DNA from: Silurus meridionalis
Taxonomy: Eukaryota; Chordata; Actinopteri; Siluriformes; Siluridae
Direction: 5' to 3'
NCBI RefSeq assembly: GCF_014805685.1
Contig: NC_060900.1
Coordinates: forward strand, 4,548,101-4,612,100
DNA: 64,000 nucleotides
Part shown: positions 14,001 through 28,600 of the stretch, piece after piece
Position numbering within the stretch: the first letter of the stretch is position 1
Layout: each line of letters starts with the position of its first letter
The notes under the pieces: generated by a model
What the model was told of the DNA's origin: nothing
What the model saw: only the letters and a program-made list of their open reading frames with translations
Databases searched by the model: none
Translations under genes and position numbers: made by a program

Positions 14001-16601
14001 AACCATGTGAAGCTTTTCACTCCGAGGGTGTTTGCGTGTGAGCGTAAGTATATACCTCCAGATTCTTGTGAATCTTTGGTAGATGCCGTCTCCGTCTTAT
14101 CAGAACTTTTAGGAGCGGGAACCGTGTCAGAAGTCTCGGACAGGTTCTCATTCAGAGTCCTCAGAAGCACAGTTAGATCCTCCTGACTCAAGATCAGCTA
14201 CAGTATCAGCACACACGAATATACAAGTTAGACACGAATACAAGACAACGTGAAACTTTTCAGACCAACAAACACACACGTACACTCATGGGCTTGAGGT
14301 GTGCGTTGATCTGGTTGTCAGGGATGCTGTGGTACCAGGAGGCGGAGAGATTGCGCTTGATTGACAGGTCCATGTTGACAGGCTTCAGAACCTGAATCTC
14401 ACTCTGGAACTGGCCGTCTTTAAATGTGGTTCTAAGTACACAAAAAAAACCCTCACACTCATCCTTTATATTTAAAGTATGTTCAATGCTTAAATTGATT
14501 TTATTCAGTTGAACACGTGACCCGGCTCCACACCTGTACATCTTCAGCTCGCTCAGAGCCACACTCATGGTTTCCAGGATGGGGGGAATCTTGGTGTGGG
14601 TTTGAGAGGGCACGATCTCAAAGTGGTTCTTGACCGTCACCAAACCCAGGTCGGCCACGATGACGTTCGTGGAAACGGATGATTGGGGGAGGAAAACGAC
14701 AGGTGCTTTGATGTTCACATTTAGCGAAATGCGAGTGCTTTTCTCGGCAAGCTCCAACACACCTGTGGCTGCTTTCTCCGCTGCCTGCACTGTGACCTCT
14801 GCTAGAGCATCTTTTGCTTCCTGGAAGTTATTGATGAAGGCCTGGAGTTGGACCCGTGACAGAAAAAGGAATATACAATGAATTTGTGTCTTTTTGACAC
14901 AGAAATATAACATCAACATAACACATTGTGGCACAAAATCACAGGTTTGTTTGCTACGCACCAGTATTGAGGAGACAAACTTGTTGACGAAGACGACCTG
15001 GATGCAGCCCACTGTCAGAGTCACGCTAGTGTCCACTATCTGCATATCTGTGTAGGCATCTCCATCTGTAGCATCTACATAGTTCACCATGTGGAAACCA
15101 AACACGTCCTTATCTGCTACAGACACTGCCTAGAAGGAACGGTTACGACGAGTTATTACTATGTCTTAAAATTTATACCATAAGACCTATAAGTGCCTGA
15201 GTGTTTATGGTTGTATGAATATATGTTGGTTATGAATTTGTGAATATCATAGCATTTGACTCATCTTAATACAATATAATACTGAAAAATATTAACATGT
15301 ATATTAAACATTTTTTTTAATAGTTTGCTTGTTAAATAAATATTTATTGTGGTATATGCTTTTTTTTTTTCTTTTTCAACAATTAAATATATAAAAGTTG
15401 GACCACCTCTGAGTTGTCCTGATGTGATAATGTGTACTTTATTTGAAACACTTGACATAACGTTTAAAATATTTTGACGTTAAACCTACTACCTTTTTGT
15501 ACAGCGCATCTTTGTCGCAGTCCAATATGACAATATTCTTCAGGTTAGCTGAAATCTCGACTGATTTCTTCTTCATCTGTACTTCAGAAACCAGACCTGC
15601 AAAAGAGAGAGAGGATTGTGTTCTCACCACATGAGCGCCATTTAATAAAAATAATCAGATTCTTATTTTTCGAAGAGAAAAGCACAGAATTCATTGTATT
15701 GCTGAGATTATGGTTAGGGCTACATTATAAATCATGTGTACATACTTAATTACAAATACTATCGTACTAATTACATAAATATACAACGACCAGGCATAAT
15801 ATTATGACCTTATGGCATTATGAGCGGTAAAGTGAAAAACACTGATTATCTCTATCAGTTTTTTGCTGGTTGTATCATTTTATTTTGTTGTATTTATCCA
15901 CCACGCCTTAAAGGCCGGTCGGTGAAAAATATTGTCCGTGGCGCCAAAAAGGTTGGGGACCACTGGGCTAGATGACTGGGCCAGCACATCTCTAAAACTG
16001 AATGAAAGAATGCTCTTCCCGGCATGCAGTGGTCAGTATCTATCTAAAGTGCTCCAAGGAAGGAACAGTGGGGAACCGGCGACAGGGTCATGGCCGGCCG
16101 AGGCTCATTGATGCACGGTGGGAGCGAAGTCTGGCCCGTGTTGTTCGATCCAACAGACGAGCTCCTGTAGCTTAAATTGCTCAAGAAGTTAATGTTTGAC
16201 AGGTCAGGACTGTTTTTGGCAGCAAAAGAGGGACCAACATAAAAGCATAGAGTTATACCTGGTCAATTTAAGCTGTTATCACTTAGGGTGTGCTCACTTT
16301 TGTTGCCAGCTATTTAGACAATGATGGCTGTATGTTGAGTTATTTTTTAGAGGGCAGTACATTTATACTGCTATACAAGCTGCACATTGACTACTATAAA
16401 ATATATTAAGTTTTATTTCTGTAGTATTGTATCTTGAGAAGATAAGTAGTAAAATAGTTGCTGAAGTTTTGCTGATCTATGTGTTTATATATAAAGTATA
16501 TATACACTATTTTTATTTATTTATTTATATATTTTTTCTTGTCATTATTATTTATCTTTAAAGTTTCAAAATTAATAAAGACAGTGTTGTATTTGTATGT
16601 A

Positions 16602-16656
<55 letters not shown>

Positions 16657-19600
16657 CCTGTATTATGTGTGTTTTGTTACCTTCTATACTGATCTCAGAG
16701 ATCCTGGCTTTCTCTCCTCTGATGAAGGCCTTCAGACAGGACAAATCTGCTCTGATGTGCAAATTCACCACATCCTCAAACTTCGACTTCTTTGTAGCTG
16801 CAATAAAAAACAAGAAATGACAGGCAGAACGAATGAATATTTAGTTATTATGAAAAAAAAAAAAAAAAAAAACACCAAATTATAGCGGTCTTGTCCAGGA
16901 ACAAACAAGGTAATCATTATTACAAGACTCCTGGTGAGATCATAAATCACTACACATGACTTGGTTATTGACAGCCAAAATAAGGGAACATTACAGGATT
17001 TCCTGGTAATGGGGGACTCCTCTTTCTTCTCCTCCTCGCTGTCTGCCTCTCCCTCATCATCTTGTTGGGGAGCAGGCTGCTCGGCAGGCTCCTCCTTCTT
17101 TGCGGGAGGGAGGAGGCTGTTCAGGAAGTTCATTGAGTTGAGGAGGGCTTCGATGTGGAGATGCACATCCAAGGAGGAGAAGTTTACCTGTGATTAAAAA
17201 GGGCAACTGTTTATACCTGTGAAGAGATATCGCCTAGCTAGCTCTCAATAGTTTAATCCTTTTAAAAGGTGTAATTTGGTTCTCTTCATATTTTTTATCT
17301 TTTGTTTCGACCAGTTTTCATGTTACAAGCCAGACGTTATATTGATGAAACAATAAGGCGAACAGCTGGACTCCAGTCAAGTTGTAGAAACATCTCAAGG
17401 ATGATCAGTGGAAATAGGATGCACCTGAGCTGTTTTATTAGTTAAAAGATATCAATCAAACTTCCCTCACATTGTCAATACGGGGTATTGTTTGTCACGT
17501 GAGTGTCGTTTTAGCACAGCTTAAAAGATATTTTAGTAGCTAGATACTCGGACTTACCTTGATAAGCTGCTCTGTGTTTTTATACACCGATTTAAAATCT
17601 GGAGCGTTCTTATCCGCCTGAACAGAAAAAAAAAAAGACAGATCCGAGTTTGCACATGCGCGGTTTTCCTGGACCACCAAATGCACAAACAGAAAACCCT
17701 TTACCTTAGTGTACTCCAATGTGAGCAGATCATCCTCAGTGTTATCCAGAGTGGTGATGAGGTGCACCTTCTTGTTTTCTCCATCTTTAAACACACACAC
17801 ACAAAAAACGTAAAAAACGTAAGTGAAGGTCTGCTGTCATTAAGAGAGCGGCCTCTAGAGGCGAATCATTGACACAATCTGCGCGCTGTACGGAGAGTGT
17901 TGATAAGCAGTATCCGTATCGTTACCAGTATCGATAGAATGTAAACGATACCCATCCCTACACCTGACAAAAGCAATGTGTGTATGAGCTCAGGAGGACA
18001 TACCCATGTACTCTGAGCACTCCAGGCAGATTTCCCGCAGAAACGTGTAGGAAGTCATGTCAAATGTGCGCACTTTGAGCTCCGTGCCCAGGCTCTCGAT
18101 TTCCAGTCGCAGGACGGGAACCTCCAAGCCCTCTGAAAGGCGGCACAGCTGAATGGACAACTGCATATACCGAAGAAGACGACAAATGTAACACGTACAG
18201 GAAATAAACCTAAACGTGCTGAATATATGCGAATACAAACACGCTAAAGTTTCATGACGTTTTCACACCGTGTTTATCTCAAAATTCAGCAGGAACTCGG
18301 TCATGTTCTTTTTGGGGTCATGTTTCACCATCGTCTTCTTTTTTATGGAGGTTGATCTCTCTAAGGAGCCACAGCTGGCCTCAAAGAACGGCAGATCCTC
18401 AACTGGCGAGCTGGGGGCGTCAAAGAACAGATCCTCCTCCGAGCCTGAAAAATAGGCAAAGTCAAATATTCGAAAAAAGCTCGAGAGATCCACAGTTCAG
18501 ATGGAATCGTTGTTCATAGAAATACAACTTAGACCCTGAAAAAGAGTCTTATCAAATGGGTCAGACGTTTGCAAACAGGAAAACAAAGATCAAAGATATG
18601 ATCAAAAGTGATACAACTTTCAGAAACACAATCCAGCCCAATGTGAAGCATGGTGGTAGCATTGTACTAAACTTTACTTTCTGCCCTTTGGTTGCTTCTC
18701 TGACTGTTTGTTTTATACCTGGTCAGAGTCACAATTCCATTTTTTTTGTAACAGATTTAATGGTGCACCACAGGACCCTGAACGTTTGGGATATATTTCT
18801 ACAAACCCTAATTGATACTAGAGTTTGCATTATTGATATTCTTTTGCCCAGAATCTATCCTGTGTGCACAATTTTGTGTATCTTACCCGAGTCAAAAATG
18901 ATTGAGGAGCGCAGGTCAACCATAGCTGGTTTTCTGGGGGTCAGCTGAGGGGTCTCTTTTGGTTTGAGTACCTACAGACATGCAATGAAACATCACAATT
19001 ACATTACAAACATTAGCCACAAACACACCCTCACCTTTCATGTACTAATAATCTTAAACGAGCATGCTGGATTCTAACCGGAAGGTGCGGTTGAACACAC
19101 ACAGACACACCTTGGGTGTTGTTTGTGAAGCAGTAGCTCGAGGCGAGGGCCGACTCTCAGGCAGCGGAATGCTGTCGATCAGCTCAAGGATGCCGCGGAC
19201 TTTGTCATCCGAGATGCGCAGGGAGAGCAGCCGGAGCTCTCCAAATATCTTAAACCTATCAGGCAGGAAGAATCCAGATACACATTATATCATTAATGAT
19301 TTTTATATCCATGTACAGACTATAGCTTAATATAAACAGAACAAAAACTGATCTAGATTTTATATATATATTTTTATGTATGTAGAATAAACTTTAAGGA
19401 CAGTCCCCTTACTTTGGCATCCTTGAGTCAGTGACCACCATGGCTCTGCTGAAAACCACCTTCAAGTCGACGGGCTCCAGAACATGGAAGGAAGACTGCC
19501 TCAGCTTCCGAGCTTTCTCCCAGTCTCCATCTGAAATCAAACCAGCCACTGTGTTTTCTAAACGATGTGTATAAATGTGTCAGATAAGCAAGATTAAGAA

Positions 19601-22600
19601 AATACGAAGTGGCATCAAAACGTTTGGAGACTAGTTTTTTAACACACCAACAGATGGCAGCACAAGGCTGCACGCACAGTCACAGGCGGCACCGACCTTT
19701 AGAAGTCAGTGTTCCAAAAGACATTGTCCTGTATACATTCAGAGCTGTGCCCTGTAATCTATGACATTGCTGCCCCTGCAATCCACAACACGGCTGCCCC
19801 TGCAATCCACAACATTGCTGCCACTGTCTCATACAGAACAGTCCAGACGATCCACAAGTGTGATTTAAACATGCACGGTGTTGATGGCACGTTGCAAGCT
19901 GCTGACCCAGGAGCAGAAGGAAAACCATGTCCAAGTCTGCAGAGAACTCCATCAGTGCCGTGGTCGAACCGTCCTTCATGTCGACGAAGGTTGGGTGCGC
20001 GGGTTTCATAGTCTTTTCCAAAATTCGTGGCATTGTGCATCTAGAATTTGTCCCCAGGGGCGAGGCCATCAATAGAAAGGCGGTGGACATGCGGCGAAAG
20101 TCGACCGTATCTGTGGACCGCTAGTCTCGAAACTTTTTGATGCCACCTCATATAAGAGTTCATACCTGGTTTAGAATACAACAACTGCAGGCTGGTGAGT
20201 TGGACATCAAAGCTATCATAGGCTCGAGACATGATGTCCTCAATGGTGCTCTTATCCACTGAGAGCTGTGGCAAATTGGCTCTGCTCTGACTCGACATCT
20301 GCATGAGAGTAAGGAGGAACTGTATAAACGTCTCTTAACATTCAATTGCTTTTGCATGTCCTTAATAGCAAATCCGTTTCCTGATGTCATACAAATGTAT
20401 TTTTGCGATTAAGAGACTTGGGATGAAGTTACCTGAAAGTGTCCCAGGTCCAGAATGATAAGGCTGTGCTTTGGGTCGTAGAAGCCCTTTTGAGGCACAA
20501 TCACATAGGAGGCCATCAGGTTGATCTTCAGGTCAAGAACTTTCTGGGTCTCGATGATGTACATGAGTCCTACGTTAACAAAAAAGGCTTTGTGTTTCAA
20601 AAGGATCGCTTCGGTTATTGTACTGTGCAGAACAATGCAGCATAGAATATAAAAACTTATTGTGCTTCTATTTTAGGTTTTCACACACATGCCCACCGCA
20701 CAAACACACACCGGTTGAGGTTCTGTCTCTGAACTGCTCCAGCTTCATGCGGGTTGCGTTAGTCAGCTCATCCAGCTGCAGGTCATTTGGAGGCATGAAG
20801 AAAGCTGACATGTTATTCACCGTCATCTACAGAGTGAACACAGAGAAAACACTCGTATAAGACCAAATGAAGCCATGGTTTCTTTGTTATAATCAAAAAA
20901 TTACTCTTGTACACTGACTGCATCATAGATGATCTCAAGTGGCTGAGATTCCACATGCAGTCTCTGATCTGCTTTGGCATCCAGTGGATTGGTTTCGAAC
21001 ATTAGGCTGAGCAGAGGCTTGTCTTCCTCCACCACACGACGTGGAGAAAGCAGTGTGGGAGAGACACCATCCCTCAAGACACCGGTTACCTCAAAGGATG
21101 ACAACTGTGCTGTGATCCTGATTAGAGAAATATTGACAACTGCTTAAATCTGCTGGATGTCAGATTTCTATCTGGTCAACATTTGCAATAGAATCATTTA
21201 TAATACTACTATATGCAGTTAGGGGTGTAACGGTAAACAAAATTCACAGTTCGGGACGTACAGCGGTTTTTAACTCGCGGTTCGGTTCAATTTCGGTATT
21301 ACATTTATGACAGATATTAACTCTTTCCACACGTTAAAAAAAAGAGTGCATTCGGTATACGTGCGTCCCGAACCGAAAGCCCTGTGCTAATACGGTTCGG
21401 TACGAATACGTGTACTGTTGCACCCCTGGTTGCAGTGTGAAATGGAGGAAAGTTATGAAGAAAATAAAAGAGATTACTTTAAGGCCTGAGCAGAAGGTCT
21501 CTGCGTCAGCATGACTCTCAGGTCGATGACGGACAGTTTGATAATCTCCGGTTTTTCTTTGCTCTCTTTGAGCGACACGGACATGCTCACCAACTGGAAC
21601 CGAACCTTCATGTCCTCAAACTGAAAAAGCAGAATACATCAGCATGCTTATTGCTTAGTGTTACACATTTGCATCCGAAAAAAAAGCTTATATTATTGTT
21701 GGATTAGGTACCAATCAAGTGTGTATGTAAAAAATTAAAAGAAATAAAAAAGGTCAATTCATTTATTCCACATTCTGAGGAAACAGACAGAAAGCACTCA
21801 CATTTTTTGGCAGATTAGGATTGACAGCTGTCTCGTGGTATCCAATGGCAGTGTAGAGTTTGGCTTTCTCTGCAGGAGTCATCAGTGTGTCAAAACCTAT
21901 GGAGAAACACCAAGAGGTTACATTACACAGGTCTCAAATTTGTAAAATATTTCTAATATTTTCATTTGTAAGACCTTTCAATGTTGGAAAACTGAAACTT
22001 ATTTTATCACTGACCAAATGCTAACTATTTCAAAAAACTTCCAATTTCCCCTCACAGAACATTTTACTAAATCACACGTTTTTTTCAAGTGAAGTTTCTG
22101 CCAATCAGGTCCCTGTGAATTTGTTGTTATTATAAAAAATTTTAACTATTAGAGTTAGATCATTAATAGAAACTGTCGGGTTCACTACCTCCGGGTTTGA
22201 CTTCCTTGGTCTGGTCACAGGTGTCTCCAGACCAGTTCCACATCCAGCCGAACCAGCCCTGCGACTGCTCCTCCTCCATTTTCAACCCGGGCCTGTAGAT
22301 CCGCAGGCCAGCTTTAGAGGCCTGTAAAGTGGATGGAAGTAGATCATTAAAACATTAGACAAAAGCCTGCAGCACTCACTAAAATCATTTACAGACTTTT
22401 ATCGGTGCTGTGATTAAATTACACCATTTATGAATGTACTTTAGACATTTTTTTAATAAGTGTGTGTGTAAAATAAACTGTACCCGACCTCCATCTCGGC
22501 TTGCTGTCTTGCGAGCGTGATATTGAAAATATCCAGAGATTTCTCGGTCTCCTGTAAATAAGAAAGAACATAAAAGAAGCTTGACGGGTTATGAACAAAA

Positions 22601-25600
22601 CCTGTGAGAAATAAAAGGGAACATTATAAAAGGCTTTATACGGCATCAGCAGCACATCGGTTGAGCTTGAAAGAATAAAATATCCCTAAATGCAGCCATG
22701 CCATTTACAGTAGTCTGCTATCTGTAGTTTTCCATTAGCTCAACCGAGATTCATTAGTTTTTGATGCGCTAATGGAAAACAGTAAATCTATGTTTGTGTT
22801 TATAAATTAAAGTAATACACTGTGTCCTAATCCACATTGTTAGGTCTATATGGATGTGCTCTAAAATACAGTATGACATGCTAGTATGACCATATCCTTA
22901 TTTAACTATATAAAAAGGCAGATTAGGAAACAGTGTATTACTTTCATTTATTACCATGAACAAAGTTTTACTGTCTATTTGCCATTATGGTATAGTCCAA
23001 GTCGTTATTATTTACCTCCAGACTCTTTAGCAGGGTCTCTGTAGGCTTCTTGCTGGTGATCTTGGTCTTATAGAGATCTTTGCACTGCTTCACTTGCTGC
23101 CGGTGCCGTTTGATGTGCTTCCAAGACCACATGTGCAGGGAGGGTTTTACGTTCACCTCCAATATGCCCGTGATGACAAAACGCCACCTGATAAATAACA
23201 ATAAAAACAAAAGAACACAATGTTTCTCACTATCAGAAATCAATAAGGTAGCAAGGTATCAATAAACTGAATGATTTGATCATGTATGCAGAAGAGGCTA
23301 AATAGCACTTTGGGTTTGGTTAAACTGGGAAAATGCAAAGGGATGACTTCTTGGATTTCACCATATTCCACTCCTTGTGATTTGACTAACTAGTACTTTT
23401 AATGAGTTAATTGTTCCCAGTTGTGCACCAAAGTACATGTAATTCGTTACTGTACTTAAGTAGCTTTTTCTGAGCACTTTGCTGAGGTTTAGAACTTTAT
23501 AGTATATTATTTATAAGTATTTAACTTTACTTTCACTACATTTTAAAGTCAAATCTCTTTGCTAAACTATTGTCGTTCCTTTTTATTTATGAGTGGATAA
23601 AAACTTAACCGGCCAATCATGCAACAAGCCATCAATCAGTGTAGATCTGTTTTGAACTTGTTTTGATTGGTGCTTGGTGGTATCTAATCATCACCAACAT
23701 ACAGTTCAGCATCAGTTCAACATTTTGAGAGGAATAAACGATTGAAGAAACATCAGAGACTCAAACACGGCAAAACTTCACATTTGCCGATTTCTTTTTG
23801 CAGTAGTTGAAAAGAAGGTCATGATCATTTTAATAGATATCCATCAAAGGTTGACTTATTAATATCATTCTATTAACAGATCGGTTGATAGAACGGTGCT
23901 TAGAGTGACTTAGTAAATTATAGTCTTTTCACATGAACTGAGTTGATTAAGCAAAGAGTCTTGAGGCAAAAATGATAAATTATAGCCATAATAAATCATA
24001 CTTCTTTGGATACTTAAGTACTTTTGAAGGCAAATACGTTTAATTTTATTCAAGTTAAAGTTTAAAGGGAGCATTTTTACTGGAGTCATATTTTACCCAT
24101 CTCAACTTTAACTCAACTACAAGGTTTGTGTACTTTGTCCACCAATGTTTGTTACTTAAGATGTAATCCATATTATAGCACCCATATAAAAAAGCTTGAA
24201 CTAAAAGAGAAATCGGCTTTTCAAATTTAAACAGGAAGAACGCAAGTACAAAAAAAAAAAAAGCTATGTAGATGCCGTAGATCCAAGTAGAGGGAGCCAA
24301 AATAATGATTGGGCAAGATACAAAATGTATTTGTAATGCACATATGAAAATAAAAAATGGTTGCAGTCAGTCAGACACTGCATAAAAAAAATACGACTGT
24401 AAAAGCTCTTACCACTGGTATGCATTGGTGTGGACAGGCACATCTGGGCGATACTTCCTGTATGGAAGATTGCGTGACATCATGTCCACAGAGCCCAAAA
24501 GCTCCAGAATGCTGACGTACTGTGAAGGAACAAAAACAAATTTTGTTCAAAGCTCATATTTTGTTTAGACGGTATAATAATTGATTTAACCAAACAGAAA
24601 TGAAATGATCAGTGTGACGGCTTTGAATCACCTGAGGCCTGCTGAGCTCCACAGCCACTTCAGGAAGATTGACAACCAGATCCATTTTGGGCGAGGAAAA
24701 ATCCACGTCTGAGCGAGGGTTCATACGGAGCTTAGCGTTAGCCGATATCGGGCGGAAAACTATAAAGGCAAAGCGGGAACAAGTGATAAGTTTAATAACA
24801 GCATCAAATTGGCCAAGAAAAATAAATGGAATCAGAAGTGAAAGCAGTCACTTACTAAATTGATAGTCATGAGGAACGGAGTTCTGAACAGCCATGTTTT
24901 GCTGCAGGTGCCGCTACGAGAAACGTAGAGAGAGATAACATGAAAGAATGAGACAGTGGGGTTCAATTTTCATTTTCCTGCCTTGTGTAATTTTTCATAT
25001 AGTAGATTAGGAAATGATCACTTACCAGGGCTTCACTAGCTGAGTGAATGGAATACAGTTCAGAGTTCACGTTCCAATACGCAAACAGATTATCCAGACG
25101 GACGAGCTGAATAAATCAGAACACAATTTATATACAATTGGTACATTTTATAACTTTAATTGTAACTCCATGCTGTTAAACAAATCTGACTAGTCTGAAT
25201 TTTGCGTATTTTCATTTCATGATCACTTCTGTATTCGCCTGTGGTTTGTTAACAGAGTTCTAACTAAAATTTGCTTAAAAAGATTTAAAAGATGTCCTGT
25301 TAGAATACAAGGATATCGGTGATATGCTGACCATTTATGTATGGAGAGATTTTTTTTCTTTCAATATTAATGGAAGGAGTCTCCAGTACCAATACAGTGT
25401 GACAACAATGGAAAGTCTTCAAGACAGAGGAATTCGGACCTAAAAAATCGTGGTGTGAGAGGAATACAATCTTGCTGCTGTTGCTTTCTTACATTGCTGC
25501 AGCAATAAAAAGATCACCAGACTACAGACTGCGAAAAAAAAAAAAAACCCAGATTATCTACTAATTCTCAACATGTCTAATGACCTTTATCCACATTTCA

Positions 25601-28600
25601 GCAATGAAATGTTTTCACAGTCCATAAGAAAATGTCACAGCAAAAGAGACAGGACTGCAAATCATCGACTAAACATCATTAAAAAAAAGGAACATTTTAA
25701 TTGGACTAGTAGTCCATTGAGTGTATATAGAAGATTTACTACCATCAACAGCCATAAACTTTTGCCATTAAGTTGATAGACAGGAGAATGATGACAGGAC
25801 CTCACAGGTTGCTCACCTTCCATGCCATTGGTTCAATGTTAGAAGTTTAAGTTAATGAAATAGGTCACGTCTGATTTTTCTAATATAACCTATTTAGTAT
25901 ATTAAGTATAAGCGTGATGAATGAAAATGTGGAACCACTGCAGGTCTTCATAACAAAATGGTTACCTTAAAAAACAGCTTTGCCTTCTCATCCAGCAGGC
26001 ACGGTTTCCAGTTTGCATCTGCTGTCTGAAAAATAGAAAACAAACCTGCCATCATTGTTTATTCTTATATAAATGTAGAGCATTTATAACCTAAATTTGA
26101 CCGAGGTTAATCTTTAGATTTCCAACCTTCCGTTACATAATTCAGGGTGCTTCCATATTTTTGAACGGATCAATCTAAAGAATGAATTTCATCCTGAAGT
26201 AGTATGTACCTGGAGACTGAGGTTTTGCAGAGACACTCCGAATGAAAGAGGGGAATTCGTATTGGTGACCTGTGTGAAAAAATTAATTGCATAAACAATA
26301 AAGCTTTAATCAGAAGTTAAAACGATGTCAGTCATACGAGCACTTACGCTATCTTCGTAGCGAACGTGAATATTGGAAATTTTCACTTGCAGGTTTTTGA
26401 TCACCTGCGTGACCAGTTTCTCCACAAAGGTGTCTTGCTTTTCCATCTTCGGATTTTCTGCACACACAAAAAAAAAACGTTCACATAGTCAACTCACATA
26501 AGTGACGTGTGGATTTTTTTTTTTATTTTATGTAAAAAGTTATAATCTTTTATCCTTACCTTGCTCGGCCGCTTTCTGTTTGGTTTCCTCGATCCTCTGA
26601 AGCTCCCTCTGCCGAGCCTCCTGCAGCTGCTTCTCCTCCTTTTCCGCATCGTACTTTATACCTGATGTACAAGGAGGACACGCACTTAAAACGTTTCCAA
26701 AAAGCTTAAATTCTCATGATGAATTCTCATAAAATTCACTGGTCACATCAATTAAAATAATAATAATAATAATAAAAAAAAACATTTGAAAAAGTTAAAA
26801 TCATTGTCTATACAGTGTATTAAATAAAACTCTTCAAAGTGCATGTTAAGGGAACGTTTTTATATAATTATTGACATATGTATATTCCAATATATATTAA
26901 TTTCATATATAGAAAAACCCATCTTGTAACATCTACACAAGTCGGCACCAACATGACTCGGTTATTTAAAAACGACGACGCGTAAGAAATAATCTCCAGG
27001 CAGCGATTAGTTATAACCAGGTAACTACAGGTATCATTTTCTGTCTAAATTCCATTTCCGTTTGCATGAACGTTTCGCTGTGTCTCGATCTACAGCGGCT
27101 TCCTATGCAGAGGTCGTCTGAAGGACATTAAAACCATACACCGGTTCGCGTGTAGGAGGTGATCACGGAAAAAAAAACAAAAAAAACAAAACAAACGGTG
27201 AATGGTTTATCCTTGGATGTGCGTGATACATGGTGTTGAGAGTGGATGGTATTGTAAGGGGACACTGATAGTTGTGTTTAACTACAATATAAACGTACAA
27301 TTTGCGATTGTAAAATGTCTTCGAATCATAGTACATTAAAAAGAAATGATGCTACATTATTAACGTTTGGTCTAAAATATAGCGCATCACGTCGAAGTTT
27401 AGATATGAATTAAGACTCACAAACAGCCTTTATAAGATGTGACCAAGAAATTGCTAAATTGCCTGTTAAACCATTTCAGTCAAACGTAAACCAGTATAAT
27501 TCGTGCTTACATTTCATTTCAGTAAATGAACATTAGGTTAAAGGAAATGTTAAATATGGGATGTGGGTGTGATTAAGAGCTCTTACTGGCAGTGGGGACG
27601 ATAAGCAAGTAGACCTCGTCGAGTGTCGCCTCCACGGACTGTGTGTACAAATTCTTCCATGGGATCTTCAGTTCCAGGCGACCTGAAGGACAAGAACGTT
27701 ACAAAACATTTTATTATCCAGAAAAGTTTTGCTGTACATGAAGTTTTCGCTCAATGGTCAAGGCTCTCGGTTACTGATCGGAATGGTCGGGGGTTTAAGC
27801 CCCAGTATCACCAAGCTGCCATTGTTGGGCCCTTGAGCAAGGCCCTTAACCCTCTCTGCTCCAGGGGTGTTGTATCATGGCTGACCATGTGCCCTGCTCC
27901 TAACAAGCTGGGATATGTGGGGGGAAAAAAACATTTCAGTGTGCTGTAATCTATATGTATCTCCATTTTTCTTATTCACATGGTATGTTTATTCATTTTC
28001 ATCTATTTTTTTTTGACAATCTGTCTCACTTAAGAAACCCATCCGTATGTTTTTAATTGAACGATGGGTAAAAAGTACATTTTTGTTACGATTAGTCTAC
28101 AGTTACAGACAGTATAGTTGGCTATAATTGAAATCACAGGTTTATATCAATGCACTCGTTCTAAACCTGTTGTTCAGTAGGGTTGAGGTCAAGGGCTCTA
28201 TAGGAGGCCACTCAAGATTTTCCACTCCAACCCATTTAAAGCATATCTTTGTGCACAGGGGCATTGGTTTACTGGAACAGGTGCGGGGCTTCTAGTTAAG
28301 GTAAAAGGAAAAATGCCATTCTAATGCATCCGGAGACATTTGCCTTCAGATTTGTGGTAAGAGTTTGTGAAAGAACAATATGTGGCTAGAAAAGTCAGGT
28401 ATCCCAATACCTTTGTCTACATAGTGCAGCTACGGTAATTGATACGTCTAAAAGCTAATCAGTTTGAACCCAAGTGAAATCATTTGAGTAAGAATTATTA
28501 ATTGGTTGAAGTGTGCTGAACTGTACAAACTATCTACTCTCAACACATGCACCAATGTGCAATGCTTCTTTTATCCAAGCTTCATAATAATGTCTGTATA

